In this document: positions 1-8,718 of the stretch, one piece after another
Position numbering within the stretch: position 1 is the first letter of the stretch
Layout of the letters: each line of letters opens with the position of its first letter
NCBI RefSeq assembly: GCF_019970045.1
Contig: NZ_JAHXYI010000003.1
Location: forward strand, 62,001-126,000
Origin: Chryseobacterium sp. GVT01B
GTDB lineage: Bacteria; Bacteroidota; Bacteroidia; Flavobacteriales; Weeksellaceae
DNA length: 64,000 nt
Direction of reading: 5' to 3'
Translations under genes and position numbers: made by a program
The notes under the pieces: generated by a model
Seen by the model: the letters and a program-made list of their open reading frames with translations, nothing else
The model's database searches: none
Told to the model about the DNA's origin: nothing

Positions 1-1
1 A

Positions 2-1075
2 ACAAAATATAAAACTCAAAGTATAAGAAGCCTTCTTTCCTGGGACTGGAACAAAGCAAAGTTTAGCAACTCCCTTAGAGCAGCTTACACAGAAGAGAAT
101 TTTCAGTATTTCGGTTCTTTAAATCTGCCTAAATCCAGTGGCGGAACAGGGAAAAATTACATCTTTAAAAATGATTTCAATTACTTCCTGAATTCTAAGT
201 GGAATTTTAATATTATCGGAGAATTTCAGATCAACAAAGGAGAAGGATATGCGAGCGGAATATCCAATGTCAGCAGAAATGTTGGTTCCGTTTCCGGATT
301 GTTGAGGTATTTTGCAACTAAAAACCTGCGTTTTGAAGGTGGATTCAAGAAAGATTTTGTAGAGGATGTGAAGTCACCGTTTATGTATTCATTCTCCGGA
401 AAATGGAGTGCTGCAAAATGGTATGATGTAAGCGTTAACGTGTCAAAAAACTTCAGATATCCGTCATTTAATGATATTTATTATGAACCGGGAGGAAATA
501 AAGATCTGAGACCGGAAACCTCTACTCAGGTAGATATGACCAATGAGTTCAAAGTAGGGGATTTCAGACTTACCTTGTCTCCGTACTATATGAACATTAC
601 AGATCTTATTGCATGGCTTCCAACGGCTAAAGGATACTGGCAGGCATTCAATGTCAATAAAGTTGAATCTTACGGATTAGAATCTCAGCTGTCATTTAGT
701 AAACAATTGGGTAATCATAAATTCAGAGCGAATGCAGGATATTATTATGCAAGATCCATTGATAAAGAAACGCAGCTTCAGAGACCTTATGTGCCTATGC
801 ATAGAGGAAGTGCCAATATAGATTATGAATACAGTTTCTTTAAGTTTTTTGCACAGGGATTACTGAATGGTGTTACCTATACCACAAGTGATGAAAAAAG
901 ATCAGAAGCCATAGATCCTTATTTTCTTTTGAATATGGGTGTTTCAGCAACTTTAGCGAAAAAATATACCTTAGGATTTAAAGTGAATAATGTAACAAAT
1001 ACCTATTATAAAACGGTTTCTTTTTATCCTTTACCGAAAAGAAATTATAGTGTATACGCAGCAATAAATTTTTAA
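2..1075 (+). CDS. TonB-dependent outer-membrane receptor, C-terminal part (5' end outside window)
   Basis: The frame is open from the first bases of the window, so the gene starts upstream and only about 357 codons are present. The visible part alternates short polar turns with aromatic-rich beta strands, contains the conserved segment FRYPSFNDIYY, and ends in a strand finishing with the terminal phenylalanine typical of outer-membrane beta-barrels (INF). This matches the barrel of BtuB-like TonB-dependent receptors. The next gene, 21 bases downstream, encodes a predicted beta-propeller surface lipoprotein, an arrangement seen in Bacteroidetes cobalamin uptake loci (BtuB with BtuG). The cobalamin substrate is inferred from this pairing. 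A cobalamin riboswitch, if present, would lie before the window and cannot be checked here. Confidence 0.85.
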   Translation, partial: TKYKTQSIRSLLSWDWNKAKFSNSLRAAYTEENFQYFGSLNLPKSSGGTGKNYIFKNDFNYFLNSKWNFNIIGEFQINKGEGYASGISNVSRNVGSVSGLLRYFATKNLRFEGGFKKDFVEDVKSPFMYSFSGKWSAAKWYDVSVNVSKNFRYPSFNDIYYEPGGNKDLRPETSTQVDMTNEFKVGDFRLTLSPYYMNITDLIAWLPTAKGYWQAFNVNKVESYGLESQLSFSKQLGNHKFRANAGYYYARSIDKETQLQRPYVPMHRGSANIDYEYSFFKFFAQGLLNGVTYTTSDEKRSEAIDPYFLLNMGVSATLAKKYTLGFKVNNVTNTYYKTVSFYPLPKRNYSVYAAINF

Positions 1076-1096
1076 TAAATTAAAATTGAATAAATT

Positions 1097-2152
1097 ATGA
1101 AAATAACTAAACTTTTAACTGTACTATTTGCAGTAGTGTTATTATTTAACATGTCTTCATGTACAAGCGATTCCGCAGAATTTGAAGTTTCTCCGATCAC
1201 TTACCAGAACGGATATTTTATATCTAATGAAGGTAACTTCAACAGTCAGGGAGCTAAAGTAACATTCCTGACAAGAGATCTGAGCCTGAAGCAGGATGAT
1301 GTATATGGTTATAATAACAATAAAGAAATTCTGGGTGACGTTCTTCAGACGATTGGTCTTAACGGAAATAAGGCTTATCTTGTGATAAATAACTCGAACA
1401 AAATTGTTGTAGTAGACCGTTATACATTTAAAAAACTAGCCGTAATTACGGATCAGATTGATAACCCAAGAGGGATTACTTTTGCTAATGGCTTTATCTA
1501 CGTTGCTAACCTGAACTTCTCTACGAATGCAACAAGTGTAACAAAATATAAAGTTTCTGACAATTCATTTGTAAGCAAAATCACTATGACAGGCGGAGCT
1601 GATAAAACAGTAGAAGCAGGTGGAAATGTTTTTGTACAGAATGCTACATCAGGATTCGGAAATATGATTACTTATATCAATACTTCTAATGACAGTAAGA
1701 CTGAAATTACTGTTCCGAATGGTAAAATTAACAGTACTATTTCATACAAATCTAACGTTTACACAGTTTCTTCAACAGCTGCTGATTCTTATATCTATAA
1801 GATTTCAAGCACCGGGACTGCGACTCCGTTAGTTACACTGACAGGAATTCCAAACGCTACAAATCTTCAGATTGATAACGATAAAATTTACTTCAGTTCT
1901 GCTAACAAAGTGTATACAACAAGCTTAGCTACACCAACCGTTCCTACAGCTCCATTGCTAACAGCTGCAGATGGTGGTCCTTACTTTACACTTTATGGAT
2001 TTAACGTTATTGATGGAAGAATCTTTGCATCAGATGTTAAACAATTTACAGCAGAAAGCGAAATGGTAATATATTCAGCAACTACGGGTAACAAAATGAG
2101 TTCTCTTAAAACAGGAGGTCTTGGTGCGAACGGTACTTTCCTGAATCCATAA
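1097..2152 (+). CDS. Surface lipoprotein with YncE/DUF5074-like beta-propeller, BtuG-like
   Basis: 351 aa. A lipoprotein signal ends at Cys22 (NMSSC), followed by repeated blade-like units with recurring phrases such as GLNGNKAYLVINNSNKI and ARGITFANGFIYVANLNF-type segments about 45 residues apart, as in YncE-like seven-bladed propellers. Bacteroidetes DUF5074/BtuG proteins are surface lipoproteins that bind vitamin B12 and cap a BtuB-type receptor. It sits 21 bases after the receptor fragment and probably shares its transcript; two hairpins follow. The family match is from recognition of the fold pattern and context. B12 as ligand is inferred. Confidence 0.7.
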   Translation: MKITKLLTVLFAVVLLFNMSSCTSDSAEFEVSPITYQNGYFISNEGNFNSQGAKVTFLTRDLSLKQDDVYGYNNNKEILGDVLQTIGLNGNKAYLVINNSNKIVVVDRYTFKKLAVITDQIDNPRGITFANGFIYVANLNFSTNATSVTKYKVSDNSFVSKITMTGGADKTVEAGGNVFVQNATSGFGNMITYINTSNDSKTEITVPNGKINSTISYKSNVYTVSSTAADSYIYKISSTGTATPLVTLTGIPNATNLQIDNDKIYFSSANKVYTTSLATPTVPTAPLLTAADGGPYFTLYGFNVIDGRIFASDVKQFTAESEMVIYSATTGNKMSSLKTGGLGANGTFLNP

Positions 2153-2205
2153 TACCTTACAGTATAAAAAATAATTTTTTATTTTTTCATCATTTGTGTT
2201 TTTTT

Positions 2206-2238
2206 CCGGCCGGTTTCGAAAGAAACCGGCCGGCTTTG
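2206..2238 (+). terminator. Perfect 12-bp GC-rich hairpin with GAAA tetraloop
   Basis: CCGGCCGGTTTC (2206-2217) pairs perfectly with 2222-2233 around the tetraloop GAAA, followed by CTTTGTTTT. It lies 53 bases after the BtuG-like stop codon and probably terminates the receptor/lipoprotein transcript. Confidence 0.8.
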
Positions 2239-2254
2239 TTTTCATAGTAAACAT

Positions 2255-2295
2255 AAAAAAGCCGGCGGGATGGAACATCTCGCCGGGCTTTTTTA
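2255..2295. terminator. Bidirectional terminator between convergent genes
   Basis: AAAAAAGCC-GGCG (from 2255) pairs with CGCCGGGCTTTTTT (2281-2294) with one bulged base. The A-run and T-run on either side suit termination from both strands, for the lipoprotein gene (plus) and the CCA-adding enzyme gene (minus). With the hairpin at 2206 it forms a double terminator. Confidence 0.75.
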
Positions 2296-2316
2296 TTATT
2301 TATCGATTCGATTGAA

Positions 2317-3735
2317 TTATAGTGTCAATCCCAGTTTTTCTGCCTCAACAATCACAAATTTTGTGGCTTCTTCTTTTTCATTGGGAATTTCTCCTTCAAG
2401 AATAGCTTCTTTAACTTTCTCTTTCAAGATACCAATTTCGCGGCCTGGCTTAAGATTAAACATTTCCATGATTTCTTCGCCGGTAATAGGCGGCTGGAAG
2501 TTTCTTACCTGGTCTTTTTCCTCCACTTCTTTGATCTTCACGGCTACATATTCAAAGTTTCTTTTGAATTTTTCCTGTTTCTTAGAATTCTTAGTCGTAA
2601 TATCAGCTTTGCAAAGGGTGAAAAGATCTTCCAGATTTTCTCCGGCATCAAATAAAAGTCTTCTCAATGCAGAGTCTGAAGCATCATCAGTAATCAGAGC
2701 GATAGGTCGGGATGAAAGCTTTACCATCTTCTGAACATATTTCATATCACTTCCTAAAGGTAACTTCAATCGCTGGAAAAGTGTTTTGGTCATTTTTGAA
2801 CCTAAAAATTCATGTCCGTGAAAGGTCCATCCTGTTCCTTCTACAAATTTTTTCGTAGGGGCCTTACCAATATCATGAAGCAAAGCAGACCAACGGAGCC
2901 AAAGATTATCGGTGTTCTCAGAAATATTATCCACTACTTCCAAAGTATGGTAAAAGTTATCTTTGTGTGTTTGTCCTTCCACTTCTTCCACTCCCTTCAG
3001 TTCGATCAATTCAGGAATGATCAGTTTCATAAGACCGGTTTGTTCCATCAGCCTCAGTCCGATAGATGGTTTTTCAGAAAGCATGATTTTGTTGAATTCT
3101 ACCATGATTCTTTCCATCGAAACAATTTTTATCCTTTCTGCTTCCTGCTGGATAGCCTGCAGAGAATTCTCTTCAATTTTAAAATTTAAAGTTGAAGCAA
3201 AACGCACGGCTCTCATCATCCTCAACGGATCATCAGAATAAGTCTGAGCAGGCTCTAAAGGAGTTCTTAAAATACCTTTTTCAAGATCATCAACCCCATT
3301 GAAAGGATCAATCAGTTCCCCGAAATTATCTTTATTTAAAGAGATGGCCATCGCATTGATGGTGAAATCTCTTCTTTTCTGGTCATCTTCCAGGCTTCCG
3401 CCTTCCACTTCAGGTTTTCTGCTGTTTTCGGTGTAGCTTTCTTTTCTTGCTCCCACAAATTCCAGATCAAGTTCTTTATACTTGATCATTGCCGTTCCAT
3501 ATGTTTTAAAAACAGAAACTTTTAATTTAGGATCTATATCCTGAGCTACACTCTGGGCAAGCTCAATACCACTTTGTTCGGTCACAAAGTCTATATCTGT
3601 GGAAGCTTTTCTTTTCATCAGAAGGTCACGAACATAACCGCCCACAATATATACGGACTGGTTATTCCTTTCTGCTGCTTCAGAAATTATTTTAAAAAGT
3701 TTTAAATTCTTATTTTGATTAAGATTAATTATCAT
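2317..3735 (-). CDS. cca: CCA-adding tRNA nucleotidyltransferase with HD domain
   Basis: 472 aa from the ATG at 3735; the longer frame to 3753 begins with TTG and adds only six residues. The N-terminus carries the class II nucleotidyltransferase signature VGGYVRDLL followed by the metal-binding pair in STDIDFV, then the RRDFTINAMA motif and the DDPLRMMRAVRFA segment of the poly(A) polymerase/CCA family. The middle has an HD motif (LLHDIGK). The protein adds or repairs the 3' CCA of tRNAs using CTP and ATP. Sequence alone does not separate a full CCA enzyme from an A-adding or CC-adding specialist, but a single copy in Bacteroidetes is normally the full enzyme. It is monocistronic or the last gene of a minus-strand run. 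Confidence 0.9.
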   Translation of the reverse strand: MIINLNQNKNLKLFKIISEAAERNNQSVYIVGGYVRDLLMKRKASTDIDFVTEQSGIELAQSVAQDIDPKLKVSVFKTYGTAMIKYKELDLEFVGARKESYTENSRKPEVEGGSLEDDQKRRDFTINAMAISLNKDNFGELIDPFNGVDDLEKGILRTPLEPAQTYSDDPLRMMRAVRFASTLNFKIEENSLQAIQQEAERIKIVSMERIMVEFNKIMLSEKPSIGLRLMEQTGLMKLIIPELIELKGVEEVEGQTHKDNFYHTLEVVDNISENTDNLWLRWSALLHDIGKAPTKKFVEGTGWTFHGHEFLGSKMTKTLFQRLKLPLGSDMKYVQKMVKLSSRPIALITDDASDSALRRLLFDAGENLEDLFTLCKADITTKNSKKQEKFKRNFEYVAVKIKEVEEKDQVRNFQPPITGEEIMEMFNLKPGREIGILKEKVKEAILEGEIPNEKEEATKFVIVEAEKLGLTL

Positions 3736-3772
3736 CGTTAATAATAGTGTCAATTTCTACCAATGTTACTCA

Positions 3773-4117
3773 TTAATCGTAATGAGCGTACATTCTACTA
3801 ATTTTTCCGTCTTCATTAAAAAACATGACTTCAACAGCATGTTTATCCATGATCGACTTATAAAATAATGCTGCGGAATCTACTCCTGCGGTGGAATGAA
3901 TAAGATCAAAATGAAGATCCGGAAACTTATCCAGAGCTTTTCGCCAATATTCACGGACGGCTTCTTTTCCTTTTAAAGAACTTTCTTTACCACCTGTAGC
4001 CATAACAATCATGGGAGTTGTAATCTCAATATCATCCGAATAATGGGTGAGAATAGCCTCTAAATCATGAGAATTCCATGCATTAATCCACATTTGAGCA
4101 AATTCCTGATGATTCAT
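3773..4117 (-). CDS. NTF2-like / SnoaL-like small protein
   Basis: 114 aa with the SnoaL/NTF2-like N-terminal pattern WINAWNSHDLEAILTHYSDD followed by a long helix (GKEAVREYWRKAL) and curved-sheet strands near the C-terminus. These small alpha+beta barrels include ketosteroid isomerase-like enzymes and many binding proteins. No specific substrate can be read from the sequence. It lies 37 bases upstream (in minus-strand terms) of the CCA-adding enzyme. Confidence 0.7.
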   Translation of the reverse strand: MNHQEFAQMWINAWNSHDLEAILTHYSDDIEITTPMIVMATGGKESSLKGKEAVREYWRKALDKFPDLHFDLIHSTAGVDSAALFYKSIMDKHAVEVMFFNEDGKISRMYAHYD

Positions 4118-4225
4118 AGCAAATAATTTATGAGTTGAGTTTGCAAAGATAGAATTAAAAAAAAGAAATCCTGCCGATATGAACTGACAAGACTCTAAAA
4201 AAATAAACAGAAAGCTTAAGAATTT

Positions 4226-4774
4226 CTATTCCCTAAGAACCTTTATTCTGTTGTCATTCCATATTTTGATCACCGAAGAACCAGAATATTTTGAAACTTT
4301 TTCTCTGTCTTCTTCCACTGCATAATCTACAAGACTGATCATTTCCTCAGAAATATCAGAGAATTTCAATGGACTTTTCTCACCACTGAAATTGGCAGAA
4401 GTAGATACCAAAGGTTTGTTCAGTTTTGTAATCAGTTTTTTGCAGAAATCATTTTTTACCAATCGAATTCCAATACTTCCATCCTCCGCAAGAAGTTCTT
4501 TGGGTAAACCTCTTGGATTTTCATAAACAATAGTTACCGGCTTTTCACTGAGATCAATAATTTCCCAGGCCATTTCCGGAACATCCACCAGATCCTGAAG
4601 TCTTTTTTCAGACTCCACAAGGATAATCATAGATTTATTTTTTTCGCGCTTTTTAATGTCAAAAATTTTATTGACAGCTTCTATATTGGTGGCATCACAA
4701 CCAATTCCCCAAATGGTATCTGTAGGGTAAAGAATTGTTCCGCCGGATTTTAATATTTCGATAATATGTTCCAT
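4226..4774 (-). CDS. L-threonylcarbamoyladenylate synthase (TsaC/Sua5/YrdC family)
   Basis: 182 aa from the ATG at 4774. The 36 extra residues of the longer frame (to 4882) do not resemble the family, whose start MEHIIEILKSGGTILYPTDT is canonical. The YrdC features visible are YPTDTIWGIGCDA, the KKREKNKSM basic loop and the SVSAN-like STSANFSG motif. The enzyme makes threonylcarbamoyl-AMP for the t6A37 modification of ANN-decoding tRNAs. It is the short form without the Sua5 C-terminal domain. Confidence 0.9.
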   Translation of the reverse strand: MEHIIEILKSGGTILYPTDTIWGIGCDATNIEAVNKIFDIKKREKNKSMIILVESEKRLQDLVDVPEMAWEIIDLSEKPVTIVYENPRGLPKELLAEDGSIGIRLVKNDFCKKLITKLNKPLVSTSANFSGEKSPLKFSDISEEMISLVDYAVEEDREKVSKYSGSSVIKIWNDNRIKVLRE

Positions 4775-4887
4775 AATTGTATATGAGTTCAAAGAAGGGA
4801 TAAAGGTAGAAAATATAAGGATTTTGGGCAAAAAATTAGGAGGGAAATGTGGTTTATTGGTTTGATTATTACCATAAGACATAAAGA

Positions 4888-5484
4888 TTATAATCCGTGA
4901 AAAAATGAATTGAAATAAGTGGTTCGCTTAATTGGTTCGATATATTCCGGATGTAGTATTTTTTTGAAATCCCTTTTGGTAAGATGTTGTGAAATTAAAA
5001 CAGGAAAATTTGATCGTGATCCTTCTTTAATAAGTGTATAAAGTATGGTATTGTCTTTAAAGAAAACAACTGTGGTTTGCTCATAATGTTTTCCCAAGCT
5101 ATAGAAATCGGCAGTCTCATTAAGAAAAATCAGATTATCAGTAACTTTGGTGATTCTGTAATTGTTTTTTCTTCCGTATTCAATAATTCTTTTTTTTGCT
5201 TCTTGTTTATGAATATCAAATGTAATTTCTTTTAAATGCTTTTCTGTGAATTTGCAGTATAGAACATATACACTAAATATGAGGGAACATGTAAGGATAA
5301 AATATTCTAAACTATTGTTGAGGGAAGGCTTTATTTCTCTAAGGCAAAGTATCGAGGCACTTGCCAATACTAAAAAACCAAAATAGATCGAAATAGTATC
5401 AAACTTATCATATGAACTTTCTTCAAAAACTAAATTTTTAGATTGAATACTTTCAGTGATTTTTAAATTTTTTAGAGATCTCAT
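4888..5484 (-). CDS. Hypothetical protein with two transmembrane segments
   Basis: 198 aa and not recognised. An N-terminal polar stretch is followed by two hydrophobic segments at about residues 33-50 and 60-78, then a basic soluble domain of about 110 residues (ITFDIHKQEAKKRIIEYG onward). It is separated by seven bases from the next membrane protein gene, suggesting a shared transcript with 5492-5938 and the DinB-like gene. Function unknown. Confidence 0.65.
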   Translation of the reverse strand: MRSLKNLKITESIQSKNLVFEESSYDKFDTISIYFGFLVLASASILCLREIKPSLNNSLEYFILTCSLIFSVYVLYCKFTEKHLKEITFDIHKQEAKKRIIEYGRKNNYRITKVTDNLIFLNETADFYSLGKHYEQTTVVFFKDNTILYTLIKEGSRSNFPVLISQHLTKRDFKKILHPEYIEPIKRTTYFNSFFHGL

Positions 5485-5491
5485 TGGATAT

Positions 5492-5938
5492 TTAAGATAA
5501 TGTTTGACTGGTATTAAATTTAGATTTTACAGATAAATAAAATGAGCCAACTACTAAAAAAATAATAGAAACTACCCATAAAAAATAACCTGTTTCTAAA
5601 CTGTATATTTTTCCCATCCTTCCATTTTCAGCGGTTAAGATTTCCTTCCAGTAAAAAAATGAGACAGCAGGTACTATGGCTATTAGACCGAATATAAGTG
5701 ATAGTAGAGAATACTTTTTATAACAACATATTACTGAAATGAAAAACCAGATATTGGCAGTCCATACCAAAAACTCAAATATTCCACCACCCAAAAAACT
5801 AATGGGACCTATAAGGAATACTTCAAATGATTTATAATTTTTAATCTCTCCCATGTCTTCAATTGTAAAAGCTGTAAAACAAAGGGAGAGTGTAAAGATC
5901 AGCATACTGATTAGTGCTGTACGTTTTCCTACATCCAT
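5492..5938 (-). CDS. Hypothetical membrane protein, four predicted helices
   Basis: 148 aa with hydrophobic segments at about residues 7-25, 45-70, 75-95 and 115-138. There are no recognised motifs. Its ATG overlaps the 3' end of the DinB-like gene by ten bases, so the two are probably translationally coupled. Function unknown. Confidence 0.65.
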   Translation of the reverse strand: MDVGKRTALISMLIFTLSLCFTAFTIEDMGEIKNYKSFEVFLIGPISFLGGGIFEFLVWTANIWFFISVICCYKKYSLLSLIFGLIAIVPAVSFFYWKEILTAENGRMGKIYSLETGYFLWVVSIIFLVVGSFYLSVKSKFNTSQTLS

Positions 5939-6441
5939 CCCAACTTCGATAAATATCTCTCCTCAATAATATTCAGGTGATGGTAGTTGTGTCCTACAAT
6001 CAGTTTTCCGATGGTTTCTACAGTAATTTCATGGCCATTGGCTGTACCTGTATTTTGTAAAGCAGAAGGTTGAAGAGTTTCTAATAAAATCTGAGAAGAT
6101 TTTCTTACCAGTTTGTATTCATCCAAAAGAGATTCAAGGGTTCTTTCACTGGCGAAAGACTGATTGGCATATTCATTTTCATCAAATCCTGGAAGATTGT
6201 TTTTCTCTCCTCTTGCGAAAGCTAATATTCTATACTGGAAAACTCTTTCCGTATCAGATAAATGGAGTAGAAGTTCTTTTAATGTCCATTTTCCTTCAGC
6301 ATAGGCAAAATTAGACTGTTCTTCGGTAAGATTAGAATAGATTCCTATGGTTTTATCAGCTGATATTTGCAGTTCGTTGATCCAGTTTCCTGATGGAATC
6401 TGATCTAAATATCTTTGAATGTATTTTTGAAAATCAGTCAT
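5929..6441 (-). CDS. DinB-like (DfsB) four-helix protein
   Basis: 170 aa. The segment KWTLKELLLHLSDTERVFQYR is characteristic of the DinB/DfsB superfamily, with a histidine in helix 2 and further histidines near the C-terminus (GHNYHHLNIIEERYL), giving the expected three-histidine metal site. Members include thiol-dependent transferases and damage-inducible proteins; the substrate is not predictable here. It is first in an apparent minus-strand operon with two membrane proteins. Confidence 0.85.
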   Translation of the reverse strand: MTDFQKYIQRYLDQIPSGNWINELQISADKTIGIYSNLTEEQSNFAYAEGKWTLKELLLHLSDTERVFQYRILAFARGEKNNLPGFDENEYANQSFASERTLESLLDEYKLVRKSSQILLETLQPSALQNTGTANGHEITVETIGKLIVGHNYHHLNIIEERYLSKLGWM

Positions 6442-6576
6442 ATTGTTTTTTTGTTTTTATAAATTGATTTTGAGGTGCGGGGTACGAGTTGCGAGATTCG
6501 AGATTCGCATGGTTGAGATAAAGAGTAGGGGTGTTTTTGTTTTTTACAAAACTACTCATTACCTATTGCTCATTAC

Positions 6577-7023
6577 TCATGAATTGCTCCATTCGTAGAA
6601 GTTCACAGAGTCATACAATTCAAATCCGCAGGCCGGATAGAGCTGATTCCCGATATCATTGCTTTTTCCTGTTTCTAAAAGGATACCACACGCTTTCGAT
6701 GAACGGCAGTGTTCTTTGGATTCTTCGATTAACTCTTTAGAATAACCTTTTCCTCTATGGTTTTCATTCACGTACAGATCGTTTAGTAACCAGTAACGCT
6801 GCATTCTTGTAGATGAAAATATTGGGTATAATTGTACGAAACCTGTTAGTTTACCATTTTCTTCCGCAACAAAAATTTCAGAATCCTTATTTTCAAGTCT
6901 TTCCTGAAGAAAACTTGTCGCTGCAGAAATGTCTGAGGTCTTATGATAAAATATTCTGTACTGGTCAAATAGTTCAGCCAGTTGAAGCAGGTCGGAAATT
7001 TCTGCTTTTCTTGTGTTTTTCAT
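6577..7023 (-). CDS. GNAT-family N-acetyltransferase
   Basis: 148 aa. It begins with the GNAT N-terminal strand-helix region (KAEISDLLQLAELFDQYRIFY) and contains the acetyl-CoA binding motif A (LYVNENHRGKGYSKELI, matching the R/Q-x-x-G-x-G/A loop) and a C-terminal YPACGFE motif. The acceptor substrate is unknown. It stands alone between two minus-strand units, downstream of the hairpin at 7045-7080. Confidence 0.85.
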   Translation of the reverse strand: MKNTRKAEISDLLQLAELFDQYRIFYHKTSDISAATSFLQERLENKDSEIFVAEENGKLTGFVQLYPIFSSTRMQRYWLLNDLYVNENHRGKGYSKELIEESKEHCRSSKACGILLETGKSNDIGNQLYPACGFELYDSVNFYEWSNS

Positions 7024-7044
7024 AGTATTAGGTGGTGGTTATAA

Positions 7045-7080
7045 TAAAATGAGAAGGATTGATTAACCCTTCTCATTTTA
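7045..7080 (-). terminator. 13-bp perfect hairpin after the cystathionine gamma-synthase gene
   Basis: TAAAATGAGAAGG (7045-7057) is perfectly complementary to 7068-7080, with A/T-rich flanks. It lies just after the minus-strand stop at 7092 and separates that gene from the downstream GNAT gene. Confidence 0.75.
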
Positions 7081-7091
7081 GTTTATGTATG

Positions 7092-8231
7092 TTAAGAAAA
7101 AGCTTTCTCAAGATCTGCAATAAGATCTTCTGCATCTTCAATTCCTACGCTTAAACGAACAAGGTCATCAGTGATTCCCAATTCGGCACGTTTTTCTGCC
7201 GGGATTGAAGCGTGAGTCATCAAAGCAGGGTGGTTAGCCAAAGATTCTACTCCTCCTAAAGATTCTGCAAGTGTGAATACTCTTACTTTCTCTAAGAATT
7301 TAATAGCATCTTCTTTCTTTCCGGATTTAAAAGTAAATGAAACCATTCCTCCAGCTTCCTTCATCTGAGATTTTGCCAATTCATACTGAGGGTGAGATTC
7401 TAATCCCGGATAAATTACTTTATCTACAGCAGGATGATTTTCAAGATATTGTGCTACTGCAAGTCCATTGTCAGAATGTCTCTGCATTCTTAATGCCAGT
7501 GTTTTGATCCCTCTCAATACAAGGTAAGAATCATGAGGTCCTAAAATACCACCGCTTGCAAACTGAATAAAATGAAGTTTTTCTCCCAGTTCAGCATCTT
7601 TAGCAATAAGCGCTCCTGCAATCACATCAGAATGTCCTCCTAAATATTTAGTGGCAGAATGCATCACAATGTCGGCTCCCAAATCAATAGGTCTCTGGAT
7701 ATAAGGTGTTGCAAAAGTATTGTCTACCGCTACCAAAATATCTTTTCCTTTCGCAATCTCTACAACCGCTTTGATATCTACTAATTTCATCAATGGGTTG
7801 GTTGGAGTTTCTACCCAGATCAACTTAGTTTTATCGGTGATAACATCAGCAATTTTAGAAACATCATCGAAATTAACGAACGTAAATTTCAGTTGATATT
7901 TCTCGAAAAGTCTTGTAAACATTCTGTAAGTACCTCCATAAAGATCATCTACAGCAATTACTTCATCACCCGGGTTTAATAATTTCAAAACACAGTCGAT
8001 GGCAGCAAGACCAGAACCGAAAGCTAAACCTCTCGCTCCATTTTCAATACTTGCCAAAGAATCTTCCAATGCCTGTCTTGTAGGGTTGGCAGCTCTTGAA
8101 TATTCATATCCGGAATGTACTCCGGGGCTTTTTTGTGCAAACGTAGAGGTCAAAAATACAGGAACGTTTACAGAACCTGTTGCAGACTCGTGGTGCTGCC
8201 CTCCGTGAATTACTTTTGTATTAAAATTCAT
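7092..8231 (-). CDS. metB: Cystathionine gamma-synthase family PLP enzyme
   Basis: 379 aa, full length for the Cys/Met metabolism PLP family. The PLP lysine is Lys195 in HSATKYLGGH; the upstream motifs SRAANPTRQALE, FGSGLAAID and DDLYGGTYR are canonical, as is the C-terminal SLGGVESLANHP. The expected reaction is formation of cystathionine from an acylated homoserine and cysteine. The family also includes cystathionine gamma-lyases and O-acetylhomoserine sulfhydrylases, which sequence inspection does not fully separate, so metB is the family name rather than a proven specificity. The 134-base leader holds a TACATTTG element on the minus strand (8353-8360) that fits a flavobacterial -7 box but lacks a well-spaced TTG. 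Confidence 0.85.
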   Translation of the reverse strand: MNFNTKVIHGGQHHESATGSVNVPVFLTSTFAQKSPGVHSGYEYSRAANPTRQALEDSLASIENGARGLAFGSGLAAIDCVLKLLNPGDEVIAVDDLYGGTYRMFTRLFEKYQLKFTFVNFDDVSKIADVITDKTKLIWVETPTNPLMKLVDIKAVVEIAKGKDILVAVDNTFATPYIQRPIDLGADIVMHSATKYLGGHSDVIAGALIAKDAELGEKLHFIQFASGGILGPHDSYLVLRGIKTLALRMQRHSDNGLAVAQYLENHPAVDKVIYPGLESHPQYELAKSQMKEAGGMVSFTFKSGKKEDAIKFLEKVRVFTLAESLGGVESLANHPALMTHASIPAEKRAELGITDDLVRLSVGIEDAEDLIADLEKAFS

Positions 8232-8365
8232 AATTTTTTGCTTTAGACTTGAGCATTAAGCAATAGAGTATATTACTTAAGCCCATTATTTTTATTAAAA
8301 TTTGCTCTAGCTGAATACAAAAAGCTTACCGCTTACTACCTCCAGTTTATTGCAAATGTATTTTT

Positions 8366-8689
8366 TTATTTAATGGCAGATTTTACAGCAAACTCTTCTG
8401 CAATTTCCTCCATCCATTGTGCTACATCCTCTTCACCTGTCGCTCTCTGATAAGTACTTCCTAAAGATATTAAAATCTGGTGGATAAACATCTTCATTTG
8501 GTCTACAGGCATTTCTTTAGTCCAAAGATCAATTCTTAATGCCTCTCTTGTCTTATCATCCCATACAGAAATCATAGTTGCTTTAGTATCTTGTTTGTCA
8601 ATACCTCCGTCCTGAGCATTCCATGTAATATTTTCAGGCACATGATTTTCATCAAGCTCTACATCTATCGTAATCTGAGTCTTTCTCAT
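8366..8689 (-). CDS. gldC: Gliding motility protein GldC
   Basis: 107 aa, cytoplasmic, no signal peptide. The sequence fits GldC: it begins RKTQITIDVELDENH, followed by VPENITWNAQDGG and a C-terminal helical region with MFIHQILISLGSTYQRATG. GldC enhances gliding in Flavobacterium johnsoniae and is encoded directly after gldB there. Here it also follows gldB on the minus strand, with 29 bases between them, so an operon is likely. Confidence 0.9.
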   Translation of the reverse strand: MRKTQITIDVELDENHVPENITWNAQDGGIDKQDTKATMISVWDDKTREALRIDLWTKEMPVDQMKMFIHQILISLGSTYQRATGEEDVAQWMEEIAEEFAVKSAIK

Positions 8690-8718
8690 TTTTTCTATTT
8701 TTCTAAATTCTAAATTTT

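Noticed and set aside
2270..2734. 154-codon plus-strand frame over the CCA-adding enzyme
   Set aside because: It is the antisense of a strongly supported gene and its Ser/Phe-rich product has the character of a shadow frame.
8232..8365. SAM or other riboswitch before cystathionine gamma-synthase
   Set aside because: The 134-base leader shows no recognisable paired scaffold or conserved riboswitch core, only a possible -7 box.
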